Below, in pieces: positions 12,820 to 23,200 of a stretch of DNA of 64,000 nucleotides. Location: positions 994,464-1,058,463 of the forward strand of contig CAXAMN010021374.1 of assembly GCA_963970005.1 (NCBI GenBank), read 5' to 3'. The notes below the pieces were generated by a model. It saw only the letters and a list, made by a program, of their open reading frames with translations, was not told the DNA's origin and made no database searches. The translations under genes and the position numbers were made by a program. Every line of letters starts with the position of its first letter. Position 1 is the first letter of the stretch. Source of the DNA: Durusdinium trenchii (lineage: Eukaryota; Sar; Dinophyceae; Suessiales; Symbiodiniaceae).

Positions 12820-13290
12820 ATCGAAATGCAGATTTCGTGGCAGGCAAAACATTTTATTGAACCTCGAGTCATGACAGGTACAGCATTTTGTGAGCCTCAA
12901 TGCACAGATTTCGTGGAAATCCTCGAAATGCGCATCAATTTGTGAACCTCGAACAACGATTTCCTAATAGGCACAGCACTTTAGGAACCTCAAAAACAAT
13001 TTATTAACCTCCAAGTGCAGATCTCGTGGCAGGCGCAGCATTTTGTGAACCTGGAAATGCAGATTTCGTGATAGGCACAATACTTAGGGAACCTCAAAAT
13101 GGAGGTTTCATGGTAGGCATAACATTTTGGGAACCTCGAAATGCAGATTTCGAGGCAGGCGCAGCACTTTATGAACCTCCAAGTGCAGATTTCGTGGCAA
13201 GCCCAACATTATATAAACCTCCAAATGCAGATTTCGTGGTAGGCACAGCGCTTTGTGAATCTCGTGGTAGGTGCGAGACTTTGTAAATCT
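12820..13290 (+). repeat. 42-bp tandem repeat, partly open reading frame
   Basis: Imperfect copies of a 42-bp unit (GCAGATTTCGTGGCAGGC... ...TTTTGTGAACCTC). The spacing is exactly 42 between 13021, 13063 and 13105. Since 42 is a multiple of three, an ORF at 13026-13286 reads as a 14-residue repeat with a core like NADFVxGxxxxEP. Earlier copies (12820-13020) are irregular and contain stops. I cannot tell whether it is or was translated. Confidence 0.75.
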
Positions 13291-13319
13291 CGATAGCATC
13301 TTCTATTCTCAAATAGTCA

Positions 13320-14040
13320 TTCCCATTTTCATTTATTCATTCCCATGTTCACTCTTTTATTCTCTCATTCCCACTCTTTCACTCTCAGTCACACTCATAA
13401 CGCCCACACTCGCTCTCATTCACACTCACTCTCACTCATTCACTTATTCAATCACTTGATGTGTGGTCTGGTGACTGTATTCTCATATGAATTCTTTCTA
13501 AATTTCTATAGACCTCTGAAATTCAAGTCTATTCTTAGATATATAACCTCCAAATCGCTTTCCCGACCTCTAGATTTCTGTATCGTTCTCATTCTCACTC
13601 GATACGCACTCACTCAGCACTACCATCACCACGATCTCTACCTTCATCACCTCTCTCCCAATGCATCTAGATCTCCAGACCTTCTGCTACTATACCTCTA
13701 GACCTCACACACACATTATTTGGGATCTCTTGCCGGGATAATGCTTTTAAAACCTAAAAGCTAGGGGGTATTAGGATGCATCATAGGGAATTGGCTTCTT
13801 TAATACAATGGTTATTTAATGCTTTTTCGGGATTAAGAAGCCCTCTTCCACGTAGCGCTACAAAGTTTGGATATGCAAAGGTTTCGGTTTGATGTGATTC
13901 CGGCCGCGTATTTAGGGCGACTTAAGCGGTCGTACGAGAGAGCTTGTTATCGCGCCTTTCAATCTGGATTTATGTTTTATCGTGGTGAGTCTTTTTGATG
14001 TTGATATCCAATGACGATTCAAGGAATTCTAACCAAAATT
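13320..14040. other. TC/CA-rich low-complexity stretch, then no gene seen
   Basis: 13320-13460 is rich in CTCTCATTCACACTC-like text. After about 13740 there are short stretches that could be the decayed 5' part of the LINE that follows, but no motif I can name. Confidence 0.5.
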
Positions 14041-14049
14041 TCCAACGTA

Positions 14050-15850
14050 ATAGATTTATTCCATTACCATCGATCCTTGTGATTGTTTCTTCCTGATTTA
14101 GCTAGTTGCCTTTCTTTGCTTACATGCCCAGTCGGGGCACCCGGATTTATCTTTCGATTTGTATTGGATCAGTGCAAGCACGTCCGCGACCTGTGTCATA
14201 TCCATCAACATGGGTCATTGCAGGGCATGCATGGAGGCCTCCGGGTCATATTGGATATGAAGAAAATTTTTAATATAATGAATCGGAAATTTGTATTACG
14301 ATCATTCGACATCTATAGATTAGACCCTATTTTACTTGGTCTTATTCACTCATGGTCAATTCGACACAAATATTGTATTCTCTTTAAGGATCTCATTGGT
14401 TACGCGGCAACCTGCGGCGGCATTAAACAAGGGTCCAAGGATATTCCGTTTTTGTGGGATCCTAACATGAATTCTATTCTGTTGGATCTGTAAGCCAGAT
14501 ATTCATCGCGATGGCTCCATGAACACATAGTGGTTTATGCAGACGACGTCCATCTATGACGGCATTGATGTTTGTATTTGCGTCCCAGGATTATGGCTAA
14601 AAGATCTATTTACCCGCCTAATATCATTGAATGAATCCCTGGCAAGAGCAGGGCATTGTGGCCAAGCCGCTCCGACAAATGATGTTCTTCAACGTGGTCG
14701 AAGAGCTTGTAATCCGGACAAGCTTCCATTCGTCTTAAACAAACGCGAATGATCAAGGCCCTGCAATCCAAACAAATGTAATTACTTCCGATGGGAGCAT
14801 CAGGCCAAATCCCTGAAATCTTCTATCAACTCAGCGGATGTTGCAGCCATTGTCCAGAGGATTCAATAGGTAGGGAGTCAGGCGGAACTCATCCATCACT
14901 TCTTAGCCCTCATGTCCCTGCAAGAGGACAAGCTCCCTACGAATGCAGCGGCGGTGAGCCCCTTTCATTGCGGAGCGCGACCTCTCAGGAATTCTTCGAT
15001 TTTCTATTGAAATTAGTAGGTAATGGGTTAGTTCAATTCATTATGATTCGTTTCCAGCAGTCGATCTTACAGCGGTCCCCATTGGCCCAAGCAGTGGCCT
15101 AACGCCTGAGGAGATGAGCAATTCTCTGCTCCAGATGTGCCTTGGCAATCCTGACAATGATTGCTTCTTCAATGCAATATCGATTGCAGAATTGGGTGCA
15201 TGTTATATGAACCTGAATCTTGAATGGGACCAGCTTGGCGCCTAATTCTTGAGATCCTCCGCAAAGCACCTCAGATTCTTTGGAACAACTTTTGACCAGA
15301 TAACATAATCATCATAATTTCGGGGCATAACATGATGCTGCCGAATTTGCAGAATGGCTACGCCTTGACATAGCAACGTCACACCTTGGGGATTTGAATC
15401 AATCGCCTTGCTGGGAGGCACGATTCGAAGGTTCCATCGAAGAGAGGGAATTGATTTGAGGGTAAAAGATTGATCCGTGCATCTTGCAAGATTTAATGAA
15501 TGGTTGGCCTCGATAGGGACCCTATCAATATGATTTCATGAATCTTGTCACCAACGTGTGCCTCCAATTGAAAAAATTGCCAGATGTTGATCAAGGATCG
15601 AAAGATGCCGTTCGTTGGAACCGATAATAGATTCGATTTGCATGCTTCACATATTGCATCGGTTAGATCATATTCTGGAAGGATATTGAATGGATTGCTA
15701 GAATCATGCAACGAGGTGAGAAATACCGCAATAAGCACTACTAAGCCTGCATTCGACCAGCAGGCAATCGTTTCATATACAAGGAATATATCATTTAAAT
15801 CAAGATATCAAATACGATTAATAAGTTTGTTTGCACAAGCCGCCTAAACA
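14050..15850 (+). pseudogene. Decayed non-LTR (LINE) retrotransposon: RT plus ubiquitin-hydrolase-like domain
   Basis: A reverse-transcriptase core is readable through stops: LDMKKIFNIMNR (about 14257-14292, the first catalytic Asp block), GIKQGSKDIPFLW (about 14421-14459), and HIVVYADDVHL (14524-14556), a FADD/YADD active-site box. The ORF at 14083-14493 ends in TAA just before that box; the box lies in the same frame. Downstream, in other frames, GNPDNDCFFNAIS (about 15143-15182) resembles the Cys box of C19 ubiquitin hydrolases, and HDAAEFAEWL (15331-15360) resembles their QDA/HDA box. Stops and frameshifts throughout mean it is dead. Association of these two modules in one element is my inference from their order and spacing. 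AT-shifted codons suggest long residence in the island. Confidence 0.72.
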
Positions 15851-16715
15851 TAGTATAACCAATTATTGGTCCAAAGCCCAACACGGACGAAAGATTTCTT
15901 TCCATCGGAAATAAATGAAATACAATATATTTATAATTAAATAACATTTAACGAAAAATTATAGATTTAGATCTAAATAATTTCAAAAAAATAAATATTG
16001 CTACGAATATTACGGATTGGGGTGCGATCGAGTAAAACTACGCTGATTTTTGAAGCAAAATATTCGAAATAATCGGATTATTTCTTACATTTTCGCCTTT
16101 TCATTTTTCGTCTTGGTTCCTCCATAATTGGTTTACGGCTTCCGTCGCGATCCGGATCCCCCCCCAAATAATTAGATTATTTTACATATTTCGATTTTCA
16201 ATTACCAGAAATAATGCAAATATTTTATATATTTTGCTTTCGTCTCGGGGCATATACTACTAAGCAATTCCGCTACGTTTGGACGCCGTCGGTCGCGGAT
16301 TCGAATCCCGCATGATCCACCACAGACAACCTTAATTCACTTTAAATTTCTTCGTAGCGCCCGTCCTTGGGACCACATTTCTCATTTCGTTCCTACGTGC
16401 TCTTTGAGCATTTCTTGGACGCGTGCGTCAGCGCTTTTCATTGTAAGGTTCGGACGCTCGCGCGAGGGAATAAGGCCTTACCATGATACTTTATGTTTAA
16501 TAGCTATACGCGTGAGCGCATCGCAAATTTAACATTTATATTTGATGCTTTGACAGAATGCATTTGTGTGGCAAGATTGCATTGATAAAGCTTCAATTTG
16601 TTTGATGCTTTGAAAGATTTTGCATTTGATTGGCAACACTGCATTGATCTATTTTCGCCTTGCATCTTTTGACATACATACACATATGTGCATTATTCAT
16701 TCTGGCTTGTTGTGA
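15851..16715. other. AT-rich, no gene seen
   Basis: No supported ORF. A palindromic GGATTCGAATCC at about 16297-16308 followed by CCACCA looks faintly tRNA-like but does not fold as one (see rejected items). Confidence 0.5.
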
Positions 16716-17158
16716 TTGCGCCGATCATTTGTTCCATGTTCTGAAGGACCTTCTGCTCGAGTTGCCTTTTGCAACTTGAAAAAATTGGTCTTGGCATTGT
16801 TGGCAAATACGAGACAGTTTGGTGTAAACAAATATTATTATTATCAGATTATACGGGATTTTTTTGCAAGCATCATGGACATCGCACAATATTGTGTGTA
16901 TATTGGAGACAATTTCTTATACAGAAATATTATGAAAGGAAAGAATTTTCTTTGCAAGCACGAATTGGGTTTTCTCAAAATTGATGGTGCCCTAATCAGC
17001 TCGACTTTCAATTCTTTACCATAGTAGTCCTGCTCCTGCAGCCATTTTGCCACTTGCGTGTGGCCCGGCAGAGGCGCAGCTGCTTCCGGGGATCCCAATC
17101 TTGAAGTCATAAATAGCCGAAATAATTCTAGGCACGGGGCATATTCGCGATATGAATT

Positions 17159-17914
17159 TTGCTTTCCAAAAATAAAAAAGTAATGCAAGCATTTTCGGCT
17201 TCATGGCGTGGAATATCGGAATTTTTTCTACCGATCGTTTGCACTGTTTGTTGTTTGCCTTCTTTGTTTTTACCGTGGGTTGTCCACGAGTCTTGCGGCC
17301 AGGTTCTATGGATTCTATGTTGTCTTTGGCTTGTGCATATGCGGTGCTTACGGGTGGCCGTGGCATCTGTCGCTTGCTGCGCGACCGCCTATATGACACA
17401 TCGGCACGGACAACACCGGCTTGGTGCATCGAATCCGCATGCAGAGCATCTCGAGCCAGCAGATGAGATGCCAGACATTGCACACGAACCTGATGGCGAC
17501 GACGCGGACTTCAATCCTTCAGAGCAGAATTTCAACGGGGGGATATCAGCAGACGCCCGGGCCGTGTTGCAGAGCATCGGTGAATCGATCCTCAACCTCG
17601 CTCAACAATCCATGTCTTGGAAAGCGGCCAATCACAACAGTTGGCATCCCTTCAACGCTTTGGGCTTTTTAGGAGCTCGGGCTGCATGGCAACGGATCAG
17701 CCGGGAAAATTTGATAAAATGGTCAAGAGCAACTGCAGCAAAGCCCATATCTTTGTTTCCGGATCAGGGCCTCATTATGAAGGTGCTGCTGGACAGGATC
17801 GACGAACTTTGGGTGGATGGCGGGTACTCGACACCAGTTCTGGCTCCCTGCAATGGGTGGCTGTCCGCGCTTTCTAGCAGTTCTGGCGCAACGCTCTGCG
17901 ATCTGTGGCATTGA
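17159..17914 (+). CDS. Hypothetical ORF, 251 codons, in a GC-richer patch
   Basis: An open frame in a patch (about 17250-18060) whose composition is much closer to the flanking gene-bearing DNA than to the AT island. The predicted protein has a hydrophobic N-terminal region (residues about 20-75, two likely membrane spans with many Cys), an acidic middle (about 95-120, DEMPDIAHEPDGDD) and a mixed C-terminal part. I recognise no family, and the start is arbitrary because the first codons lie in AT-rich DNA. It could be a fragment of a mobile element or of an old gene carried into the island. An overlapping ORF upstream (16716-17024) has no features I can use. Confidence 0.3.
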   Translation: MLSKNKKVMQAFSASWRGISEFFLPIVCTVCCLPSLFLPWVVHESCGQVLWILCCLWLVHMRCLRVAVASVACCATAYMTHRHGQHRLGASNPHAEHLEPADEMPDIAHEPDGDDADFNPSEQNFNGGISADARAVLQSIGESILNLAQQSMSWKAANHNSWHPFNALGFLGARAAWQRISRENLIKWSRATAAKPISLFPDQGLIMKVLLDRIDELWVDGGYSTPVLAPCNGWLSALSSSSGATLCDLWH

Positions 17915-18099
17915 CCTGTGTCCTGCTCGCTATCCGCCGCTACAGGTAACAAGCAACTTGCAGAAAATGATCGATGAGATCTGCAACAGAACCGGGCGGC
18001 AGCGAGTGCCGCTGGTGTGGCCGGTCACAAAGAATATATTCTGTTATTGCATGAATATCATTGATGCGAAGAATGGAAGCCAGACCCATGGTCTTTATT

Positions 18100-19118
18100 G
18101 ACAGCTAAGAAGAAAAAAATAATCCGCGATTTATCGATTTGTCAATTTATTCATTTATTAATCTGTCGGAATCGAATTTTGAGGATTATGTTTTTCCGAT
18201 ATTAGAAATAATGGATCGATCCTAATATTAATGCAATTTAAAATATCTATATATTAAATTAATTTTACAATAATTTATATATATTAAATTATTTTTTCGA
18301 TTTAAACGATATCAAAAATCATTCATATTTTATATTTAAGAATTTAATCATTCTTCACCAATATCGTGGTAATGCTTTTGCGATTTTATATTTTGTTTTC
18401 GTGTTATTTATATCGAAAAATCATTCCTAATCTGCAACCATTCTTGTCATCGCATCTAAATTCTTTCAATATTATGGCTTATTTCGCCAATCCTTTCGCA
18501 ACAAAATCCATTCATCAAAAATTCCCAATCTTTCTCTAAATCTTCCTTTCACAAAAAAACATAATTTTATAACCTACCTACATTATCTCATAAAGAATTA
18601 ATCCTAATAATAATCGATATTTAAAGAATATACTATAATATATTTCAAAAAAAACAAATTTATAAAACAATATATAAAATATAAACATTCAATATTCAAT
18701 ATATTTTAACAATATATATCCAAATTGTAGACATTAAATATTTATATTTATCGAAATCGATAATCAATATACATGAATATAATTATATATAAAAACATAT
18801 CCTTACAAAAAAATATATCCTCACATTAAAAATTATATATATATATAACAATTTCAATTTCACCATCAAATTGACAATAATATTAATATTTATTATATTA
18901 TAATAATTCGATACGTAATAAATATAATAACCATAAATTTGTTATATATATATCCATAAATATAATCCTATAATATAATTCGAATAACTATTAAATATAA
19001 ATCTAACATATATAGATTTAATATATAATTATTCATTTATTATAATTCATCTATATTGATAGATATATATATATATGGATATATTTTATATTATATTTAT
19101 ATATATCTTCAAGATATT
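18100..19118. other. Extreme AT-rich stretch
   Basis: About 1 kb of almost pure A/T with short islands of G/C. No ORF or motif is supportable. It ends exactly at the stop codon of the minus-strand SGNH hydrolase, so it is that gene's 3' flank. Confidence 0.85.
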
Positions 19119-19859
19119 TTATTTCGATATCCTTTCAATATCGGGTGATAAATCAATGGTTTGCCAGGATTCAAGGCTATCAATAGCGGTCTGTTTAAAG
19201 ATCCTCACAACGGAATCTGTCATTGAAGCAGGGGCCCATTGCACTTCATCAAGTTTGTCCTGTCCGAAGCACGCCATAATTATTGTCAGCGCGTGCAGGT
19301 ACAGGCCCTCTTGTGAAGGATGTTCAAGATCATCATCCAACAACGACATCTCTTTGGCTCTCTCATCCATCAAGCTGTGTGCCAATCCCCCAGGAGCAAT
19401 CCAAACACCGAGCGATTTCTCAGCCAGCTTGTGAGCCAAACAAATATCACTTAAGGTTGTTGCAGACAAGCGCTCATAAGGATGTGCCATGTACATGACT
19501 GGCAAAGCGCCAGTGGATCTCACCACCTCCACGAATTTGGTGAGCACTGGATTAAACTGCTCGCAAATCACCTGCAAGCGGCTCACACTTTTGTCCCGTG
19601 TCTTGTACTCCGGCAAGTCATCTTGCAGCACCACGATGTGCCAAGCACCTTCCAAAATGCGGCTTTTGGCTTGACCGGAACGCCAATGCCTGGCCAGCGT
19701 CGCTCCAGGGATGGTCTCGGCTTCCGCCTCGAATCCCCAGTTGCGGAACATGGAATCGATCCCTCCTGACCAGTAGGTCAAGGAATTTCCAATGAAAAGC
19801 AGCCGGACAGGACCGGCCAAATTCTTCAGGGGCAGCACCGCCATGGCAAAGAAAGTCAA
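19119..19859 (-). CDS. SGNH/GDSL-type hydrolase (single exon, 246 aa)
   Basis: Predicted esterase/lipase-like enzyme of the SGNH fold. Block I is FIGNSLTYWSGGID (residues about 23-36), with the nucleophile Ser in GNSLT. The central part has IVVLQDD and a Met/Ala-rich segment. The C-terminal catalytic block is LEHPSQEGLYLHA (about 186-198), giving the His and a nearby acidic DDD. GATLARHW matches the kind of motif seen in DUF4886-like SGNH proteins. The length fits a single domain, and the N-terminus is only mildly hydrophobic, so export is uncertain. No introns, unlike the neighbouring exchanger gene. The stop (TAA, 19119-19121) abuts the AT island. The upstream gene on the same strand ends 361 bp away. 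Substrate unknown. Confidence 0.85.
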   Translation of the reverse strand: MTFFAMAVLPLKNLAGPVRLLFIGNSLTYWSGGIDSMFRNWGFEAEAETIPGATLARHWRSGQAKSRILEGAWHIVVLQDDLPEYKTRDKSVSRLQVICEQFNPVLTKFVEVVRSTGALPVMYMAHPYERLSATTLSDICLAHKLAEKSLGVWIAPGGLAHSLMDERAKEMSLLDDDLEHPSQEGLYLHALTIIMACFGQDKLDEVQWAPASMTDSVVRIFKQTAIDSLESWQTIDLSPDIERISK

Positions 19860-20220
19860 CTAGGTCATGCTGCTGTCTGACTGACTGAATCAAATGCCAA
19901 CATCTCCATGGGTTGAGTTGCAATGACAATGGGTTGCTTCAATTGCTACGCAGTTGTCGTATCATCTGCCCAAATCTAACTCTCAGCCGGTCAAAAAGCA
20001 TCATTGAACCACATCGAATGGCATTGAGACATTGAGGTCGGATTGTAGAGAGCTACAGCCCGGCTGCTCCTCCTCTGCCTTTACATCTCGACTCTCAAAA
20101 GATTGCCGGTCGCTGAACAATTTCACGCGATGGGGACCAATCCGACCGCTTATCTCACTCAAAGGTGTTGAGTCCTGACCTCTGAAGTTGGTGCAAATGC
20201 CGCAAACGCACAGCTTTTTC
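19860..20220. other. Short intergenic spacer in a minus-strand gene array
   Basis: 361 bp between the start codon of the SGNH hydrolase and the stop codon of the exchanger gene, both on minus. Close same-strand spacing suits dinoflagellate arrays whose transcripts are separated by spliced-leader trans-splicing. I see no promoter motif. Confidence 0.6.
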
Positions 20221-23200
20221 CTAAGACGTTGCAATCAAGGCATCTTCGTTGGCATCACTTGGATACAATCCATACTGGATTGCGAAACCAATGACAAGAA
20301 CCACCTCAGGGCGTTGTTGTGTGCCACAGCATTCAAACCAGTAAACCTCCACTGTTGACTTTGCAAGCTACCCTAGATGGCATCAAAACCATTCACCCAT
20401 CTCCGCTCGGCCCTTCAATTGGTTACTCATGGTTACTCAATGATCCGGAGAAAAGACCTAAAAATGATCAGCGTTCAATGTACCTTCTTGCCCATCTACC
20501 TTCTTGCCCAATCAATTTGAAGCTGCTGCTGAGGCTCAGGATATGCAATCCCCAGGAATATGCCCAACGATCTGGTCATGCGCCAACCAGAGACTTTGCT
20601 GTGTAGCAGCGTGGCCAGAAGGATCACCTACATGCCATCAGTCGGCCGACTGGCACCCCATCCACTTGGGTCAGCTCAAAAGAAAGACTGCTTTTCCAAT
20701 CATGTATAATGTCTAAATGATTAAACAAGCACATGCAAACACAAATAGGCTTGTCGATCCAAGTGCAGGTCCCATGCAGCGTCAAAACTGACACCGGATG
20801 CGACATCAATGCGCCGGTCATTACCAACGCCTCGAGAGATCCCAGAAGGATGAAAGCGCACGGAGTCATCATGAAAGGAGTGCGGCCACCATGCAAGATC
20901 GAAGACAGCAGCAGGATGGATCCATTCCTCAATGGCTCAAACTATTTGTTACCTTTACACCTATGAGATCCTATGAGTCTATGAACATAGATGATCATAG
21001 AAGAAAAAAAGCGGAAACCAAGTCTTTCTGACCAAAAAGGACATGCCTCATTCAACTCTCACTGGCCCCGACCCGCAATTTTAATGTCAGGTATCCCAAA
21101 GAGCACATTGAACATTGGCCCAGCATAGATGCCAGTGATTGCAACCCGAAATTCACCTGCCTGCAAATGATCTTACGTCTGAGATGGCAAGTGATGACAG
21201 CATTAATTGGTTTGCTTGGATCAGTTGGATCCTTCAAAGCAGAATGCTCCACCAGCACGTCCAGGTCAATTGATTCACAGACCACAACAACTGTTTTCTG
21301 AGGTTCCGGAAGGGAGACTTCTCACGACCAAGTCAGTGTTCAAGCTTGGTCCACATGTTCACACTTGTAAAGAAGGCTGTGCCCAAAAGAAGTCCGGTGA
21401 CTTCTACGGCATCGTTCCTTCGGTGTTTTGCGTCTGGTGAATGCCGACTTCACGCACAACAGCGGCAGCGGCATTCGACCGTCTCAGCAGTATCGGACCT
21501 TGGCCAGGCCCAACAATCCAAAGACATTGTCCACACAATTGCCCCAGGCCAAGAGTGTAATGCCCATTGGCATCGGCTCTAAGCCTTACAGAAAACCGAA
21601 CGTCGGAAGGACGCCAAATCGAACACGTTGAAGTGATCTGTTTGCGTTTGTTCGCTTTGGCAGGTAGCCAATAGTGATGTCAGGTAGCAGAAGCTAGTAG
21701 TAAACATAAGCTAGTAGAGAGGATGCAGAAAGGCTCGGATATTTCTAGAATTATTCCCCTAAGCGTGGGAGAAGCTTCCTCCAAAAGCCCTTCGCGTGGT
21801 TGAACCAACTGCGAGATTCTGAGGAAAACTTTAGAAACTATCACTATAGTATTGAAGTCTGTTGTATGGGGTACCTCTTGGGGGATTTGGATGATCATTC
21901 GGTACCTCTAGAAGTACGCTTCGAACAAACCTGTTGTGGGACCCTACAAGTCTCTGGCCCTGAGGCCTCAGGAAAGATCCCCAGTTCTGCATTTTGACTA
22001 CAATATACTACAATAACCATAACCTATGGTGGTCTTACTCGGGCAAATTCAAACATACAGCTTGTTCATGTTTCAAGCTTCTCGAACCGACTGTTTTCCA
22101 ATGGCTTCAAGCAGAGCAGGGCGACCTCACATGGGTCAATCATGGTAAACCTTGGTCAAATTTATTGGAAGCCTCATGGGATGTAGATGACTATCTATGG
22201 AATTCCTGGATATCTATGGTGAAGTTCCTGCGGCCCGTTCCATCGCAAGGCACCCATAATCGTTCCCACGAGCTGCATGGCACCCACGACTTCGTTGGCC
22301 AAAAGCGCCACCCACCTGAGGAGGAGACAAACAACTGCAAACAAACTCCGCTTGAGATGCCTCCTGAGAACCAGTCTACATATGTCTACATGAATGAAAC
22401 GTGCCGTGTGATACCTACCTCATATAACACATGTGCAAGATCTGATCCCAAAGGATGGCAAACGAGGGGGAGACACACACATAGACACTCACATCGCACA
22501 TGCCGGATATTTGGCCAAGCTGCAGAAGCGAAGTAAGGAATGTGGCCCAGTTGAAACTCATCTGCGCCTCGGCTAAAAGCAACTTCAAATTTGAGATGAA
22601 GCTTTCTGAGACCTTTCTGGAAACTGTCAATGCTTAGTTGGTTCCAGTACACATGTCAAACCATTGCAAACACATTAATCATCAAACTAGACCCGAAGAC
22701 AAACCATGTGCAAGCACAGGTGCCACATAATGCTTGGGAGGAAGATTCCGGGATGTAGTCCAGGTAGCAAGCGATAGCGCGAGACCCACCAGCCAAAACA
22801 AAACCAAAGTCACTCGTGCCATCCTCGGCTTGGCTTGATGAATCACAGCAAAAGAAAGCAAGTAAAACAATGTGTGCCAGTACCCAAAAAAACACCAATT
22901 TGTGAAGACAAACCGCAAAACACGCGAGTTCTATCTTCCTCTAAGTACCAAGATCCTTGCGGCCCTTGCAATCATTTCTCTGCTCTCAAGTTCCTCTCAC
23001 AGATCACCTGCACAGCCAAGTCAAAGGCCCGAGGATCCACGGCGATTTCGAGTCTTCCACCTGACGCCAGGCGGTTCCGCGGTGGGAATCCACACTGTCT
23101 GACGTGGACTCATCCGCATTCTCGAGTTAATGCGGTCATCCTTTCTGGACTCTTAGATACTTCTGCTGCAAAAAACTTTGGACTTTTGCATTCTGATGGC

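Larger units (their letters stand above)
2851..19118. other. 16.3-kb AT-rich island between convergent genes
   Basis: Base composition changes abruptly at both edges: the left edge is the hydrolase stop codon (2850), the right edge the SGNH hydrolase stop codon (19119, minus strand). Inside are long AT-dominated stretches (2851-4000, 5450-6250, 7860-8700, 9770-10260, 15900-16250 and especially 18100-19118), three large repeat units with foldback hairpins, a 42-bp tandem array, a decayed LINE and a GC-richer patch at about 17250-18060. I found no intact host gene. Because the LINE remnant is itself AT-shifted, a local mutational bias on old inserts is plausible. Confidence 0.85.

Noticed and set aside
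16255..16325. tRNA-like sequence with GGATTCGAATCC followed by CCACCA
   Set aside because: The T-loop does not have the G-TTC-R-A register, the 5' acceptor strand complementary to the 3' end is missing, and no D arm or anticodon arm is visible.
21994..22536. 180-codon plus ORF
   Set aside because: Lies in an intron of the exchanger gene on the other strand and has no recognisable domain.
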